Shown here: piece after piece, positions 45,901 through 58,700 of the stretch
Position numbering within the stretch: the first letter of the stretch is position 1
How the letters are laid out: every line of letters begins with the position of its first letter
Assembly (NCBI RefSeq): GCF_023278565.1
Contig: NC_064673.1
Location: 3,162,001-3,226,000, forward strand
Reading direction: 5' to 3'
Length of the DNA: 64,000 nt
Source of the DNA: Colletotrichum lupini
Lineage: Eukaryota > Ascomycota > Sordariomycetes > Glomerellales > Glomerellaceae
Notes under the pieces: generated by a model
The model's database searches: none
What the model was told of the DNA's origin: nothing
Seen by the model: the letters and a program-made list of their open reading frames with translations, nothing else
Translations under genes and position numbers: made by a program

Positions 45901-48900
45901 GCTTTATAAACGTATACCCCTATCGTTGTTTAACTATTTCGAAGTACTTATTACTAAAGATTTTATTTTTCGTATTATTAAATATAATACCTAGTTAATC
46001 TATATTTTTTAGATATAAGAGAAATAGGGTATTAACGGGTAAAATATAAAAAGTTATCGTTTTAAAATATATCTCTATTTTTACTATACCCAGGGCGACG
46101 ATTTCCTTATTTAAGCTAAAACTAATCTTTATAATACTTATTATTAACGTATTAAGCGTTATTAATACGATCTTTTATAGTACTTAAAATTACCCTTTTT
46201 TTTTAGTTAACTATTACGATACCCTAGTATCTAGAATAATTTTATAAAAATTATCTAAGCCGTACCTTTTGCTCGTATAAAATACTTATACGAGCTTAGT
46301 ATTCGAGGGATCTAAGTAATATAAAAAAGACCCCTCTAGTTACCCCTAAATTTACTTAGTATTATATTCCTTTTTTTTAAATATTAAGAGAAATAGCATC
46401 TTCTCTTTAATCGTTAAGAAAATAGGCTTTAGCCCTATTAAATTCGCCCTTTTAGCTGCCTCTATATCCGTTATTTAAGGGACCTTCCCTTATTATTTAT
46501 AAATAAAAGCTTACTTATTAAAAGCTTTTATTACCCTCTATTCGTTTAGCCTCGTATATTTTCTAAAAGCTAACGGGGTAAAAAAAGAGTAATTAATATC
46601 GTTAATTTCGTTATAATTTAATTCGTTAATATAGGGGGTAAGATCTTCTTTATCTTCCGAATTTCTTATAAGGAGTATATACTTTAGGCCGCTACTTTAG
46701 CTACTATTACTAAGTTCTATACCCCTAGATCTACTTTTATATATAATAAGGAATTAGTTAAACTAACGAGGGCTAGTTTTACTATTTATTACCCTTAACT
46801 TTCTATATTATTTATTTAATTTAGTACGCTCCTCTTTAAAATAGTTACTTAACTAATATCTATTTTTTTTATAAATATAGTATTACTTTTTTTATTACTC
46901 TACCCATAAGTTAAATCTCTACTTATTTAATAAATCTAGGCCTCTTTATTAATAATTACTATATCTAGCCTCTTTTCTTTTTTTATTATACGTTTAATTA
47001 ACTTAATATTATTAATAAGGGCCGTTATATATTTAGAAATAAGTTTAGCGTAGTATTCTTATTTTAATATTAAAACTAAATCTTAGCCTTAAATAGAGCG
47101 TCTCGTAATTTTTAAGTACTTAATAAAGTATTATTTTTATTTTTAGTATATACTAGATTATAATATAAAAATATCCGACTTTTCGCTCGTTTATCCCCTT
47201 ATTTAGCTAGGTTTTTACTAGCTTATTAATTTGATTAATAAGCTCTTTAAAAATCTTTACTCGCAATTTACCCTCTATTATCCTAGCTATAAATATAAAA
47301 AAAATCGCTCGTAGCTTAGATAGGAGCTCTAAGTTCTTATTATAGGTCTCAAAGCGGCTTCGGATTACGTTAATTATATTAAAAAAGTCGTTTCGATCGA
47401 GATTACGCACCGTTTCGTAATAATAATTAGAGGCTTTACTTATAAATACGATATTAATTACTAAATAGTATTAGTATTCCCTAATTCTGACTTTTTTATA
47501 ATAATTATAAAATATCGTTAAGGTTTTTTATAAAACCTTATACTTCCCCCTAGAGTATAATTTCTCTTTTAAAAAGATCTTTTTAAAGTTTATAAATTAC
47601 TTCGTATTTATTACTAGATTTTCGGTATTTATATACGATCCCTATATTACTACGTATTATTAATAACTTCGGGTCGTTTACTTCCTTTTTTATTAACTAA
47701 TCGGCGCCGAATTTTATATTAATAATAATAACGAGTTATAAATCGAAATAAGTAGAATTATTAATTATCGTACTTTTAATACTATATTTTACCTTAGTAT
47801 ATCCTTTTATAATAATAGATTTCTGTTAGTAATTATAGGGAGGAAATCTAAGTCGTTTACCCTTTTTTTAAATTTATTAAAGTAATTATACGCTCTATTA
47901 ACCTATACTTAGTTTTATAGTACGAATTCCTCTTTTATAATTATTACTACTAATATTTCGTATAGCTCTTGCGATTATAATTACGCTAGTAATACCCCTC
48001 GCTTATAAAAGAATCTATTAACTACTTTTATAATTCTTAAACTTACGCTCGCGAACTATTTATCTAGTTAGTAACTAAGGTTATTTACGATCTTATAAAA
48101 TAAGGGTTATCCTTATAGCCCTTTTTTCTTATAAACCTTAGTTAAATAGATTAATACTATATTAATTTATTTACTATTAAAATAATTTATAATTCTATAT
48201 ATCCACGTCCCCTAATAATCCGGATTAATATTTACTTACTTATAAAGGATTAGGATTCTATTTAAGATCGGGTTTCGTCCTCTTCTTTTTTACCGTAACT
48301 TGCTAAGGGTTATACTCTAGCTTATACTTATATTAATAATTACTAACGTATTTAATCTTAATAAGGATATATTTAATCCGCGCGCTAGTTATAATAAATC
48401 CGTACTTTTATTACTCAACGAATTTATTAAAGTCTAAGAAATTCCCGCTTCTTCTTACTATCTCGCTACTATTCTCGTTTTTACTATTTTTAATAATTAT
48501 TACTACCCTTTTAAATCGCTAGCTATTATACTTACTAAAATCCTCCTTTTTATTTAGTATAAAAGGGTAGGTTTTAGTAATTCTTTTTAATAATAGTAGC
48601 GGTAGACGTTTATATTATTATAAAAAGATATAATAATTATTTTAGGATTTTTATTAGTTATTACTATCCTATATACTTCTAGCCTCCTAAGCCTCGTGCT
48701 TTTTATAATCTCTAAATAGCTTCCTTAGTTAATTTTTTAAAATTAGTAATCTCGTGCCGGGAGCTAATATAAAAAAAAAGCCCTTTAGTAGCTTTTTAAA
48801 AAATTCTTTTCTTTTCCCCTTAAATCCTCGTCTTTTTAGCCTTTTTTTAAGTTAATAATAACTTTAATAAGAGGTTATAAAACTACTTTAGAATAGCCGC

Positions 48901-49600
48901 CTTTTTTTTAAGTTAATATTTAAGATCCGTAATACTCTTAACTCGATATTATTAGGACTTTTAAATCCCTTCCTCTTTTATTAAACCGTCCCTTATATTA
49001 TATTCTTAAGTAATACCTAGGGGGTAATTAAAAAAGCTATAAGGAGGTTATTTAAATTATAAGCTTAAGGTCGTATTTATAAAATCCTCGTAGTAATAGA
49101 CTTTTTTATATACTATAAATCTCTTAGCTTAATAACTCCTATAAAGTTACTTTTATTACTAAATAAGAATATTTATATTTAAAAATCCTTTTTTTTAATT
49201 ACGTAATACTTTTTTATACTATATTATTAAACTCGTTCGTTACGCTAATTAATTAAATAAGTAATCGTTACGTAAGTATTTCCTTTTATTAATTTAACTA
49301 GTTAATTTTTAATTACGGGCTGGCTATAAAAAAGTCGTTTAGTAAAAAAGCTACTCGGGGCGATAATAAAAGGCTAGTTACTTAAGCGGTTTTATTAATT
49401 AACGTAGTTTAACGTAGTAAATATTAACCTCTCGTAAGTAGTAAAGGGCTATAATTACTTAATTCCGTATAGTATTTAAGAATCGCCTCCTTTTTCGTCT
49501 ACTTTTATAAGGTTAATTAGTATAAATCTCCTATCCTATATAGTATTAAGAGGTCGTCTCTTTTATATAGCGAGATACCTTACCGATTTATAATAATAGA
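42960..49600 (-). pseudogene. Copia gag-pol remnant of element 1
   Basis: Inverted counterpart of the pol remnant in element 2. Readable pieces on the minus strand include an RNase H stretch at 43202-43420 and a gag-like helical piece at 47207-47410 (67 codons). Everywhere else TAA/TAG codons that fit former CAA, CAG and TGG interrupt the frame. By position, RT lies at about 43.7-44.8 kb, integrase at about 45.2-46.0 kb and the zinc-knuckle region near 46.9 kb. No product can be made. Confidence 0.85.
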
Positions 49601-49617
49601 ATTTAATTATTAATTAG

Positions 49618-49822
49618 TATTAGTATCCCTATTATAAGGTAGTTAGTTTGAACCGTAATTAATAAAGAGATTAATTAAATTATATAAATATCTACGTAAT
49701 AAGTATAAAAAGGAGGTTCTAACTATAGGTTAGGCTAGCTATAATAATCGTAAATAGGGCCCCTAATTAGCCCCTGCGTAGTTGGCTATATACCGCGGTC
49801 GAATTAGACTTCTAATCCGATA
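49618..49822 (-). repeat. LTR of element 1, 5' LTR in sense orientation
   Basis: 205 bp, begins TATTAGTATCCC and ends CTTCTAATCCGATA. It is less mutated than its partner at 42737-42941, especially in the outer 60 bases (ACCGCGGTCGAATTAGAC is retained). Confidence 0.92.
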
Positions 49823-49827
49823 GCTAC
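49823..49827. repeat. Target-site duplication of element 1, right copy
   Basis: GCTAC, identical to 42732-42736. Confidence 0.9.
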
Positions 49828-50332
49828 TTTAAAGTAAATATATAGTATAAGTAAATACTCTAACTATTTTAATAAACTCAATAATCTCTTTATCTAATGC
49901 ATTGTGATTTTTCTTTTTTATAAATTTAGTTTATTACTATAGATAAAAAGCTACAAATGCCTACTTGCAGGGATAGAGACTCCCGACTAGCACTTCATAC
50001 TTGATTTCTAAGACTGAACGGTCAGGTTGAAGTTTACCTTCGGCCTAGTATCAAGCTGTCAGCGCCGTTTATCTACATCCATTTGAACAGGACTAGACGT
50101 TCAACACTTCAGTGGGGATATGAGAGTATGGCACAGATATACTGATCTGACCTCTCTGTGGCGCGATGACAAGCTGGACTTGTATACATTTTCGTAAGGC
50201 GACCCGGACTTGAGCTATTTTCACCTCTCAACGAGCTTTGGGGCTGTCACCATGTTGCATGCTCGATGTGCACATTTGCCCCTCCTTTGAAACCAATGAG
50301 CGTTCTTTTCCCATCACCGAATTCGGCCGATC
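49828..50332. other. Island left flank with an AT-rich RIP-like edge
   Basis: The first 80 or so bases after the TSD are AT-rich and almost free of CA/TG, like the element, and then the composition returns to normal by about 49960. No HET N-terminal motif or other gene could be read in any frame here. Confidence 0.5.
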
Positions 50333-51748
50333 TTGGAACAATATCGAAACCATTACACATATTGGACTGCACTGAAGAGCTTCTTCCTCCGGAAATGGTG
50401 GACGAGAATATGGACGATCCAAGAGTTCGTGATCCCGGAAAGGGTTTCCATGTGGTGTGGAACACAGAGCATCAACAGAACCGTGATATGCCGGGCTTTG
50501 TGGACTGCAGATAAATGTCCCTGGAGCAGCTTCAAGGAGACTCTTGGATTTAGCTATGGATTCAACCGGAGAAGATTATGGATGCTGTACAAAATCAGCA
50601 AGAAGTCGAACAAAGACATCACCATGTCCCTCCCAGCATTGGCTGCTTATTTTTCCCAGTGCGACGCTACCGACGACCGAGACCGATTGTACGGGCTGAG
50701 GGCCTTGTCTACTGATGGGTTTCTGTTGGAAGTCAGCTATGCACGCAGCGTCGAGGAAGTCTACTTGCATTACACACAGGCTTTCATTGACCATCACAAG
50801 TCATTGGAAATCATATGCTTCGCCTCTGTGTACAGTAGTTCCTTCAGTAACGGCTATTCATCCATGTCTTGGGTGCCCGACTGGCGGCTCGAGATGCATA
50901 GCTTGGTAACCCCTCTGATGGCCAGCCAGGGTTCAAGGACTCACATCGGAAACATGAGACCTCCTCTGAGTTTGGAATACAGCGGAGTTCCGGCCGTCTA
51001 CTCTGCTTCTCGGGACAGAGAGGCTGAGTATAGCTTTCACGAACGAACGCTCACTAAAAAAGGAACCTTGCTTGACACCATCGATGGGCTAGCTGGGTCC
51101 AGGAAGTTTCCCTTTATCCAAAGCTCTCACCAAAACAACTTAAGGTCATCAACAAAGAATTCTGTAGGCTTCAGTAGGCCGATCGAGATACTTCGAAGAA
51201 TCTGTAAAACACTCGTCCTGGATCGCAAGAACCGCTATCTGCAATACGCCATGCCTGATGAGGATTTCTTCCACGACTTCATACGACTTTGCAGCCTCCG
51301 TATGGAAGATTCACCAGACCTCATAGCACAGGAGTTCCAGGAATGGTTCGACTGGACCCGCCCTCTTCTTATCTGCGGACACACTTTCGAGAGTATCGTG
51401 CGCGATACCCTCAACAATGACCCTGAGTTCATCAGCATGGCAGGGCCCCCGCCTAATCAGGCCGAGTTCATTCACGATTCATTTTTTGGAAGGCTTGTAG
51501 ATACGATTGGGAGAATGTCTTCGCGTCTGATGGTCAGTTGTGATGGACATGTCGGCCTTGTACCGCAAAGGGCGATGAAAGGAGACTTTCTCTGCGTGCT
51601 GTTCGGGTGCAGTGTTCCTGTTGTGCTGCGGAGGTATGACGACACAGATAGTTTTGTTGTTATAGGAGAGTGCTTCGTCGATGGGTACATGGAGGGAGCT
51701 GGTGCAGAGCCGGGCTTGGCGTCGGAGAGAACATTCTTGTTGACTTAG
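50333..51748 (+). pseudogene. HET-domain gene lacking its 5' part
   Basis: An uninterrupted frame of about 470 codons, open from 50300 after an in-frame TGA; 50333 is a TTG and the first in-frame ATG is at 50450. It begins inside a HET domain: the late HET motif RKWWTRIWTIQEFVIP is present, followed by FSQCDATDDRDRLYGLRAL and MSWVPDW, typical of fungal heterokaryon-incompatibility proteins. The early HET motifs (Y-x-x-L-S-Y-x-W-G and L-W-I-D-A-x-C-I-N-Q) cannot be found upstream, where normal sequence runs only about 370 bp before the RIP edge of element 1. The C-terminal part is intact and ends in the usual GECFVDGYMEGAG form. HET proteins trigger cell death on non-self fusion. I infer 5' truncation; a missed upstream exon is the alternative. 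The body shows no RIP-type stops. Confidence 0.75.
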
Positions 51749-52569
51749 GAGTCCATGAGCCTGCGAAAATCAGGTAAGATCTTCATCACATTGTTGCGAT
51801 CCACAATTACAAGACACTCAGGGGTCTCGTTGACAAGTAGGCATGCTTTATTGGGGTTTGCTTGAACAAGGTCGACACGAAAGTGTTGCTATATTCAGAT
51901 GTTCGAGCGTGCCTCGCCCGAGTTGCACGAAGAAATGAGTCAACATCCATGATAAGCACAGAATGTGAGCTGCATGTGTTGCGACAAATCGCAGGGAATA
52001 GAAGACACACAGCAACCGCAATGGCTGGCCTGTGACCATGATATTTCCAGCACATTTCGGTGAGAATCGTGATGGGGCTGCGTGGTGCGCACTTCGAGGC
52101 AGGATTTCCACCACTAACGAACAATTGCAGCGTACATCCTGCATTCTATTGGTCCATTATGCGCCGTGGCTGCTTCTCCAAGGCTGCCACCATGCGAGCG
52201 TGGAGAGCCATGTAACAAAGTGGCTGCATCCCGGATCATATGGGTCGATCAGGCTGGCGCTTCAAAGTGTAAAAAGTCCGTCAGGCGAGAGAAGCAGGTT
52301 GCCCAATGATACATACAGTCCTCGCTTTGGAAGACTCACCGAAAAGTGATGACTTGGATCGGCAGCCTTGTGTCAAGGATCAATCTGAGTCAAGGCTGTG
52401 CGATGTTCACAAGCATAAGAGGCCTATAAGAAAGATATGGATACAACCGTCTCTGAAGTCTCGGTGTTCACTCTCAACGTACTTCCATTCAATGTTTCTA
52501 GCCAGTCAATCTTTCTTATGATTAGAGACTCGACAACATTATTCTTAAACCAATTCAATTAGTCGCAAA
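51749..52569. promoter_or_regulatory. Promoter region of the disrupted GDPD-ankyrin gene
   Basis: About 820 bp between the HET stop and the ATG at 52570. Composition is normal and without RIP signs. No gene is seen. The last 60 bases are A/T-rich and lead to a good start context (CAAAATGAG). Confidence 0.5.
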
Positions 52570-52590
52570 ATGAGCAGCATAAGCCCAAAC
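52570..52590 (+). pseudogene. First seven codons of the GDPD-ankyrin gene, cut off by element 2
   Basis: ATG at 52570 with A at -3, then MSSISPN, ending exactly at the element. The last five bases, CAAAC, are the left target-site copy. Joined to 59610 the frame continues in phase into a frame that is open for more than 1,070 codons. This phase match, together with the precise TSD, is strong evidence that it is the true start of that gene. Confidence 0.85.
52586..52590. repeat. Target-site duplication of element 2, left copy
   Basis: CAAAC, identical to 59605-59609 on the other side of the element. Confidence 0.92.
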
Positions 52591-52792
52591 TGTCGGATTA
52601 GAAGTCCAATTCGACCGCGGCATATAGCCGACTGCGCAGGGGCTAATTAGGGGCCCTATTTACAATTATCGTAGCTAGCCTAACCTATAGTTAGAACCTC
52701 TTTTTTATACCTACGCAAATATTTAAATAGTTTAATTAATCTCTTCGTTAACTACGGTTCGAACTAACTACTTTATAATAGGGATATTAATA
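52591..52792 (+). repeat. 5' LTR of element 2
   Basis: 202 bp. The outer ~110 bases keep CA and CCGCGG steps and are almost free of RIP; the inner end (GGGATATTAATA) is mutated. Confidence 0.93.
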
Positions 52793-52799
52793 CTAATTA

Positions 52800-55700
52800 G
52801 TAATTAAATTCTACTATTATAAATTAGTAAGGTATCTCGTTATATAAAAGAGATAACTTCTTAATACTATACGGGATAGGAGACTCGTATTAATTAACTT
52901 TACGGAAGTAAATAAAAAAAGAGGCGATTTTCGAATACTATACGGAATTAAGTAATCGTAGCCCTTTACTACTTACGAGAGGTCGACGTTTATTATATTA
53001 AACTACGTTAATTAATAAAACTACTTAAGTAATTAGTTTTTTTATTATTACCCCGAGTAGCTTTTTTACTAAACGACTTTTTCTATAGCCGGCCCGTAAT
53101 TAAAAATTAACTAGTTAAATTAGTAAAAAGAAATACTTACGTAACGACTACTTACTTAATTAATTAGCGCGACGAACGAGCTTAATAGTTTAATATAAAA
53201 GAGTACTATGCGATTAAAAAAGGGGATTTCTAAACGTAGATATTTTTATTTAGTAACGAAGGTAACCTTATAGGAGTTATTAAATTAAGAGATTTACGGT
53301 ATATAGAAAAGTCTATTACTATAAAAATCTTATAAGTACGCCCTTAAGCCCGCGATTTAAATAACCTCTTTATAGCTCCCTTAATTACCCCCCGGGTATT
53401 ACTTAAGAATATAATATAAAAGACGGTTTAATAAAGGAGGAGGGGATTTAGAAGTCCTAATAGTATTAAGTTAAGAGTATTATAGATCTTAGAGATTAAT
53501 TTAAAAAAAAGGCGGCTACCCTAAAGTAGTCCTACGACCTCCTATTAGAGTTATTATTAGCCTAAGAAAAGGCTAAAAAGACGAGGATCTAAGGGAAAAG
53601 AAAAGAATTCTTTAAAAAGCCGCTAAAAGGCTTTTTTTTTATATTAGCTCCCGGCGCGAGATTATTAATTTTAAAAAATTAGTAATTAGTAAAGATCCTA
53701 AGACTAATTACTATATCTTATTATAATAATATAAACGTTTATTATTATTATTATTAAAAGGAATTATTAGAACTTACTTTTTTATACTAAACGAAAAGGA
53801 GGATCTTAGTAAGTATAATAGTTAGCGATTTAAAAAGGTAGTAATAATTATTAAAAATAATAAAAACGAGAGTAATAGCGAGACGGCGAGAGGAAGTGGG
53901 AATTTCTTAGACTTTAATAAATTCGTTAGGTAGCGAAAGTATAGATTTATTACGACTAGCGCGCGGATTAGATATATTTTTATTAAAATTAAATATATTA
54001 GCGATCGCTAATATAGGTATAAGCTAGAGCACGACCCTTAGTAAGTTAGGGTAAAAAAAAAGAGGACGAAACCCGATCTTAGATAGAATCCTAATCTTTT
54101 ATAAGTAGGTAAATATTAACCCGGATTATTAAGGGACGTGGATATATAGAATTACGGATTAGCCTAATAGTAAGTAAATTAACATAGTATTAATTTATTT
54201 GATTAAGGTCTATAAGAAAAAGGGGCTATAGGGGTAACCCCTATTTTATAAAATCGTAAACGACCTTAGTTATTAACTAGATAAATAGTTCGCGAGCGTA
54301 AGCCTAGGAATTATAAAAATAGTTAATAAATTCCTCTACGAGCGAGGGGTATTACTAGCGTAACTATAATTATAAAAATTATATAAAATACTAATAGTAA
54401 TAATTATAAAAGAGGAATTTGTATTATAGAACTAAGTATAGGTCAATAGAGCGTATAATTGCTTTTATAAATTTAAAAAAAGGGTAAACGACTTAGATTT
54501 CTTCCTTATAATTACTAACGGAAATCTATTGTTATAAAAGGATATACCGGGGCAAAATATAGTATTAGAAGTACGATAATCGATAATTCTGCTTATTTTA
54601 ATTTATAACTCGTTACTACTATTAATACGAAATTCGGCACTAATTAGTTAATAAGAAAGGAAGTAGACGACCTAGAGTTATTAATAATACGTAGCGACGC
54701 AGGGATCGTATATAAATATTAAAAATCTAGTAGCGAATACGAGGTAATTTATAAACCTTAAAAAAATCTTCTCAAAAGAGAAATTATATTCTAGGGGGAA
54801 GTATAAGGTCTTATAAAAAACCCTAACGATATTTTATAATTACTATAAAAAAGTCGGAATTAGGGAATACTAGTACTATTTAGTAATTAATATTATACTT
54901 ATAAGTAAAGCCTCTAATTATTACTACGAAGCGGTACGTAATCTTAATCAAAACGACTTTCTTAGTATAATTAACGTAATCTAAAGCCGCTTTAAGACTT
55001 ATAATAAGAACCTAGAGCTCCTATTTAAGCTACGAGCGATTTCTTTTATATTTATAACTAGGATAATAGAGGGTAAATTATAAGTAGAGATCTTTAAAAG
55101 GCTTATTAATTAAATTAATAAGCTAATAAAAACCTAGTTAAATAAGGGGATAAACGAGCGGAAAGTTAGATATTTTTATACTATAATTTAGCGTGTATTA
55201 AATATAAAAATAACCCTATACTAGGTACTTAAAAACTACGAGACGTTTTACTCGAGGCTAAGATCTAGCTTTAATATTAAAATAAGAATACTGCGCTAAA
55301 CCTACTTTTAGGTATATAATAGCCCTTATTAGTAATATTAGGTCGATTAAACGTATAATAAAAAAAGAAAAGAGGCTAGATATAGTAATTATTAGTAAGG
55401 AGGCTAAGATTTGTTAAATAGGTAAAGATTTAACTTACGGGTAGGGTAATAAAAAAGGTAATACTATATTTATAAAAAGGATAGATATTAGTTAAGTAAC
55501 TACTCCGAGAAAGAGCGTACTAAATCGTATAAATAGTATAAAAAGTTAAGGGTAATAAACGGTAAAACTAGCCCTCGTTAGTTTAACTAATTCCTTATTA
55601 TATATAAGGGTAGATCCGGGGGTATAGAACCTAATAATAATAATTAAAATAGCGGCCTAAAGTATATACCCCCTATAAGAGATTCGGAAGATAAGGAAGA

Positions 55701-58700
55701 TCTTACCCCCTATATTAACGAATTAGATTATAACGAAATCGATAATATTAATTACTCTTTTTTCGCCCCGTTAGCTTTTAGAGGATATATAAGGCTAAAC
55801 GAATAGAGGGTAGCAGAAGCTCTTAATAAGTAGGCTTTTATTTATAAATAGTAAGAGAAGGTCCTTTAAATAACGGATACGGAGGCGGCTAAAAGGGCGA
55901 ATTTAATAATACCGAAGCCTATTCTTTTAATAAGTAAGGAGAAGACGCTATCTCTCTCGATATTTAAAAAAAAGGAATATAATACTAAGTAAATCTAGGG
56001 GTAGCTAGAGGGGTCCTTTTTATACTACTTAAATTACTTAAATACTAAGCTCGTATAAGTATTCTACGCGAGTAAAAAGTACGGCCTAAATAATTTTTAT
56101 AAAATTATTTTAAATACTAGGGTATTATAATAGTTAATAAAAGGAAAAGGGTAATTCTAAGCGCTATAAAAAATCGCGCTAGTAATATTTAATACGTTAA
56201 TAGCGGGTATTATAAGGATTAGCTTCGGCTTAGGTAAGGAAATCGTTACCCTAAGTATAATAAAAGTAGAGACGTACTTCGGAACGATAACTTTTTATAT
56301 CCTACCTATTAATACCCTATTTCTCCTATATCTAAAAAATATAGATCGATTAAGTATTATATTCGATAATATAAAAAATAGAATCTTTAGCTATAAGTAC
56401 TTCGAAATAGTCGAACGACGATAGGGGTATGCGTTTATAAGGCTTATTAATAATACGAAGTCGATTAATTACTTAACGGAAAGTGAGCTTAAATAATTAT
56501 ACTAGAGATTTAGCTACCCGTTAATTACGAAGTTATATAACCTCTTAAAGTATTTAGGTAATAATAATATCGAAATAGGGGCGCTAGAGTAGTTAACGAA
56601 AGTATATTACTAATACTAAATAAATACGCAGAGCCTACGTAAATTTAAATTTAAATTGCGTAATAAGCTTAACTTTAATTAGGAGATCGTTATTAATATT
56701 TTCTATTTAAATAGTCGACCGGTCTTATATATAATCGACGAGGCTATATTATTCTAAGTAAGGTAATTCTTGCGGGATTTATAAGTAAAAATAGTATGGG
56801 TAGTTCTACGAAAAAGCTAGATTAATATATATTAGGGACCGCTAGACGGTATTAGAACCGACGTTAATACTAGTTTTAAGTTAGTAAAATTTAAAGAAAA
56901 TGCGACGGCTTATAGTATATAGTTAAAAGTCGTGCCCGTCGAAGCGCATTATAGTATTAAAAAAGTAGAAAGGGCGCACTAGTAGTTAAAAAGAGCGTTT
57001 AAAATTATTAAAAAGGAAAATCCCGATTCTAATAATAACGAATGTTTTTAAATAGTACTTAAATATTATAAAGATACTATAGGGCCTAACGGGCTTATAC
57101 CGACGCTTTTAATATTTAAAGTATATTTAAAAACGACCTTAGCCTCGTTATTATTACTAAACATAAGCTAGCGAGCTTAAGTAGTTAAAAAAGTAATGCG
57201 GGTACTGCGCGAGGTAAGCGTAAAAAGGTAAGTTAATAAGGTAATTATTACGTATAATAGGCCTAATATAGGAGTTAATTTAAATATGCCCTTAAATTTA
57301 GATATATAAGTATAGCGTAAAATTACTTAATAATAGGCTAGGCTATATAAATTAATTTCTATTAACGAGCGTTTTTATATAGTTACGAGAGATTATAACT
57401 AGTTACTTAAGGTATTAATTATAGTAGTTAGACTATATTATATAGATCTTATCGAGGTAATTTCTAGCTTATAAGAAGAAGAAGAGCTAGGGGAAGCTAT
57501 ATAACCCGTGGTAGAGGTATAGGAAATTATCCTTAATAAAATCGTTATAGTAGTATTAATAGACGACGAGGAAGAGGAAATTGCTAAAAGGGTACTAATA
57601 CTACTAGCGAGACGTTGCGGGAGACTATAACGGTAAGTACTAACGCGGTAATTTATTATTAGTAACGAGGTAATTAATACTTTTTATATAGTAAAAGAGA
57701 AAGCCGATTTCGAGTTAGTAATTAAACTACGTAAAGAAGGCGTAATTATAACTATTAAAAAGCTATATAAAGGATTAGATCTTATCGAAGTAAATACTCT
57801 GCGTAATCGAGGGGTCTATCGATTTATTTTCTATAATTTAGAAAAGTATATAAACCTCTATATATTTAAATTACAAATAGTTCGTAAAATTAAAGGAAAA
57901 GGAATACCCTAATTATATAAGAAGTTTAGATACGTAATTTAGGGGTACGGCGACGTTAAAAAGGCGACGCTATTTATATAATTATTTATTATATAGCGCT
58001 ATAGCTAACGATTAATAATAGTACTAATAGTATTATTATAGAAGAAGGGATACGAGATTTAGAGCTGTGATATTACCTAGGTATATACTTAATCGGCTAC
58101 AGGGCTTATAAAGAAAATCCTGGCCTATTTACTAAAAGAAATAGCTAGTAAGTACTTAGAAAGTACGATTATTAAAGTGCTTAAGCTACTATATAGGCTC
58201 GTAAAATCGGGCACTTATTAGTAGGCTACTTACTACGATTTTTATATTAATTAACTATTAATAGTTACCTCTACGTACGACCCGTGCTTATTAATTACGG
58301 AGTATAAAGGTAATTAATTTAGGATCGTTAGAATATAGACCGATAATATATTAGGCCTATCTAATATTAACTTTATAAAAAAAGAGGATAAGGAGCTTTA
58401 AAAAGCGGGCTTCGTAATAAAGCTAAAAAAGGTCCTTATAATAAACACCCCCTTAGTATTTAACGGTAGGATTTTTATAATTAAAGGGGAAACTGTCGTT
58501 TTTTAATAAAAGGGGTAGGGCGAGAAGATTAACCTCGTTAACCCGAACGTAATTAATATTAAAAAGTAGTATAAGGCTAAGCTTATGCGAGGGGTATATA
58601 TTATAAGTATTTATTAACTTAAGGTAATTTTTAATTATATTAAGGTAGCGTAGGCTATAGATTTAACTAAACGAGACGTCGAGGTACTTAATAAGCGGCT

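Larger units (their letters stand above)
42737..49822 (-). mobile_element. RIP-degraded Ty1/copia LTR retrotransposon, copy 1 (sense on minus strand)
   Basis: 7086 bp bounded by two direct LTRs and a perfect 5-bp TSD. The terminal TG...CA dinucleotides have become TA in RIP style, as the better preserved LTRs of copy 2 show. The internal region is very AT-rich, and CA and TG dinucleotides are almost absent while CG persists, the hallmark of CpA-to-TpA mutation on both strands. No long frame survives. Minus-strand remnants are clear: the RNase H segment with YTDSYLLYKYLVKLG (43202-43420) lies near the 3' LTR, so the domain order gag-PR-INT-RT-RH runs right to left, the copia order. A T-rich block at 42946-42960 next to the left LTR is the complement of a polypurine tract. 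No primer-binding site could be resolved. Confidence 0.93.
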
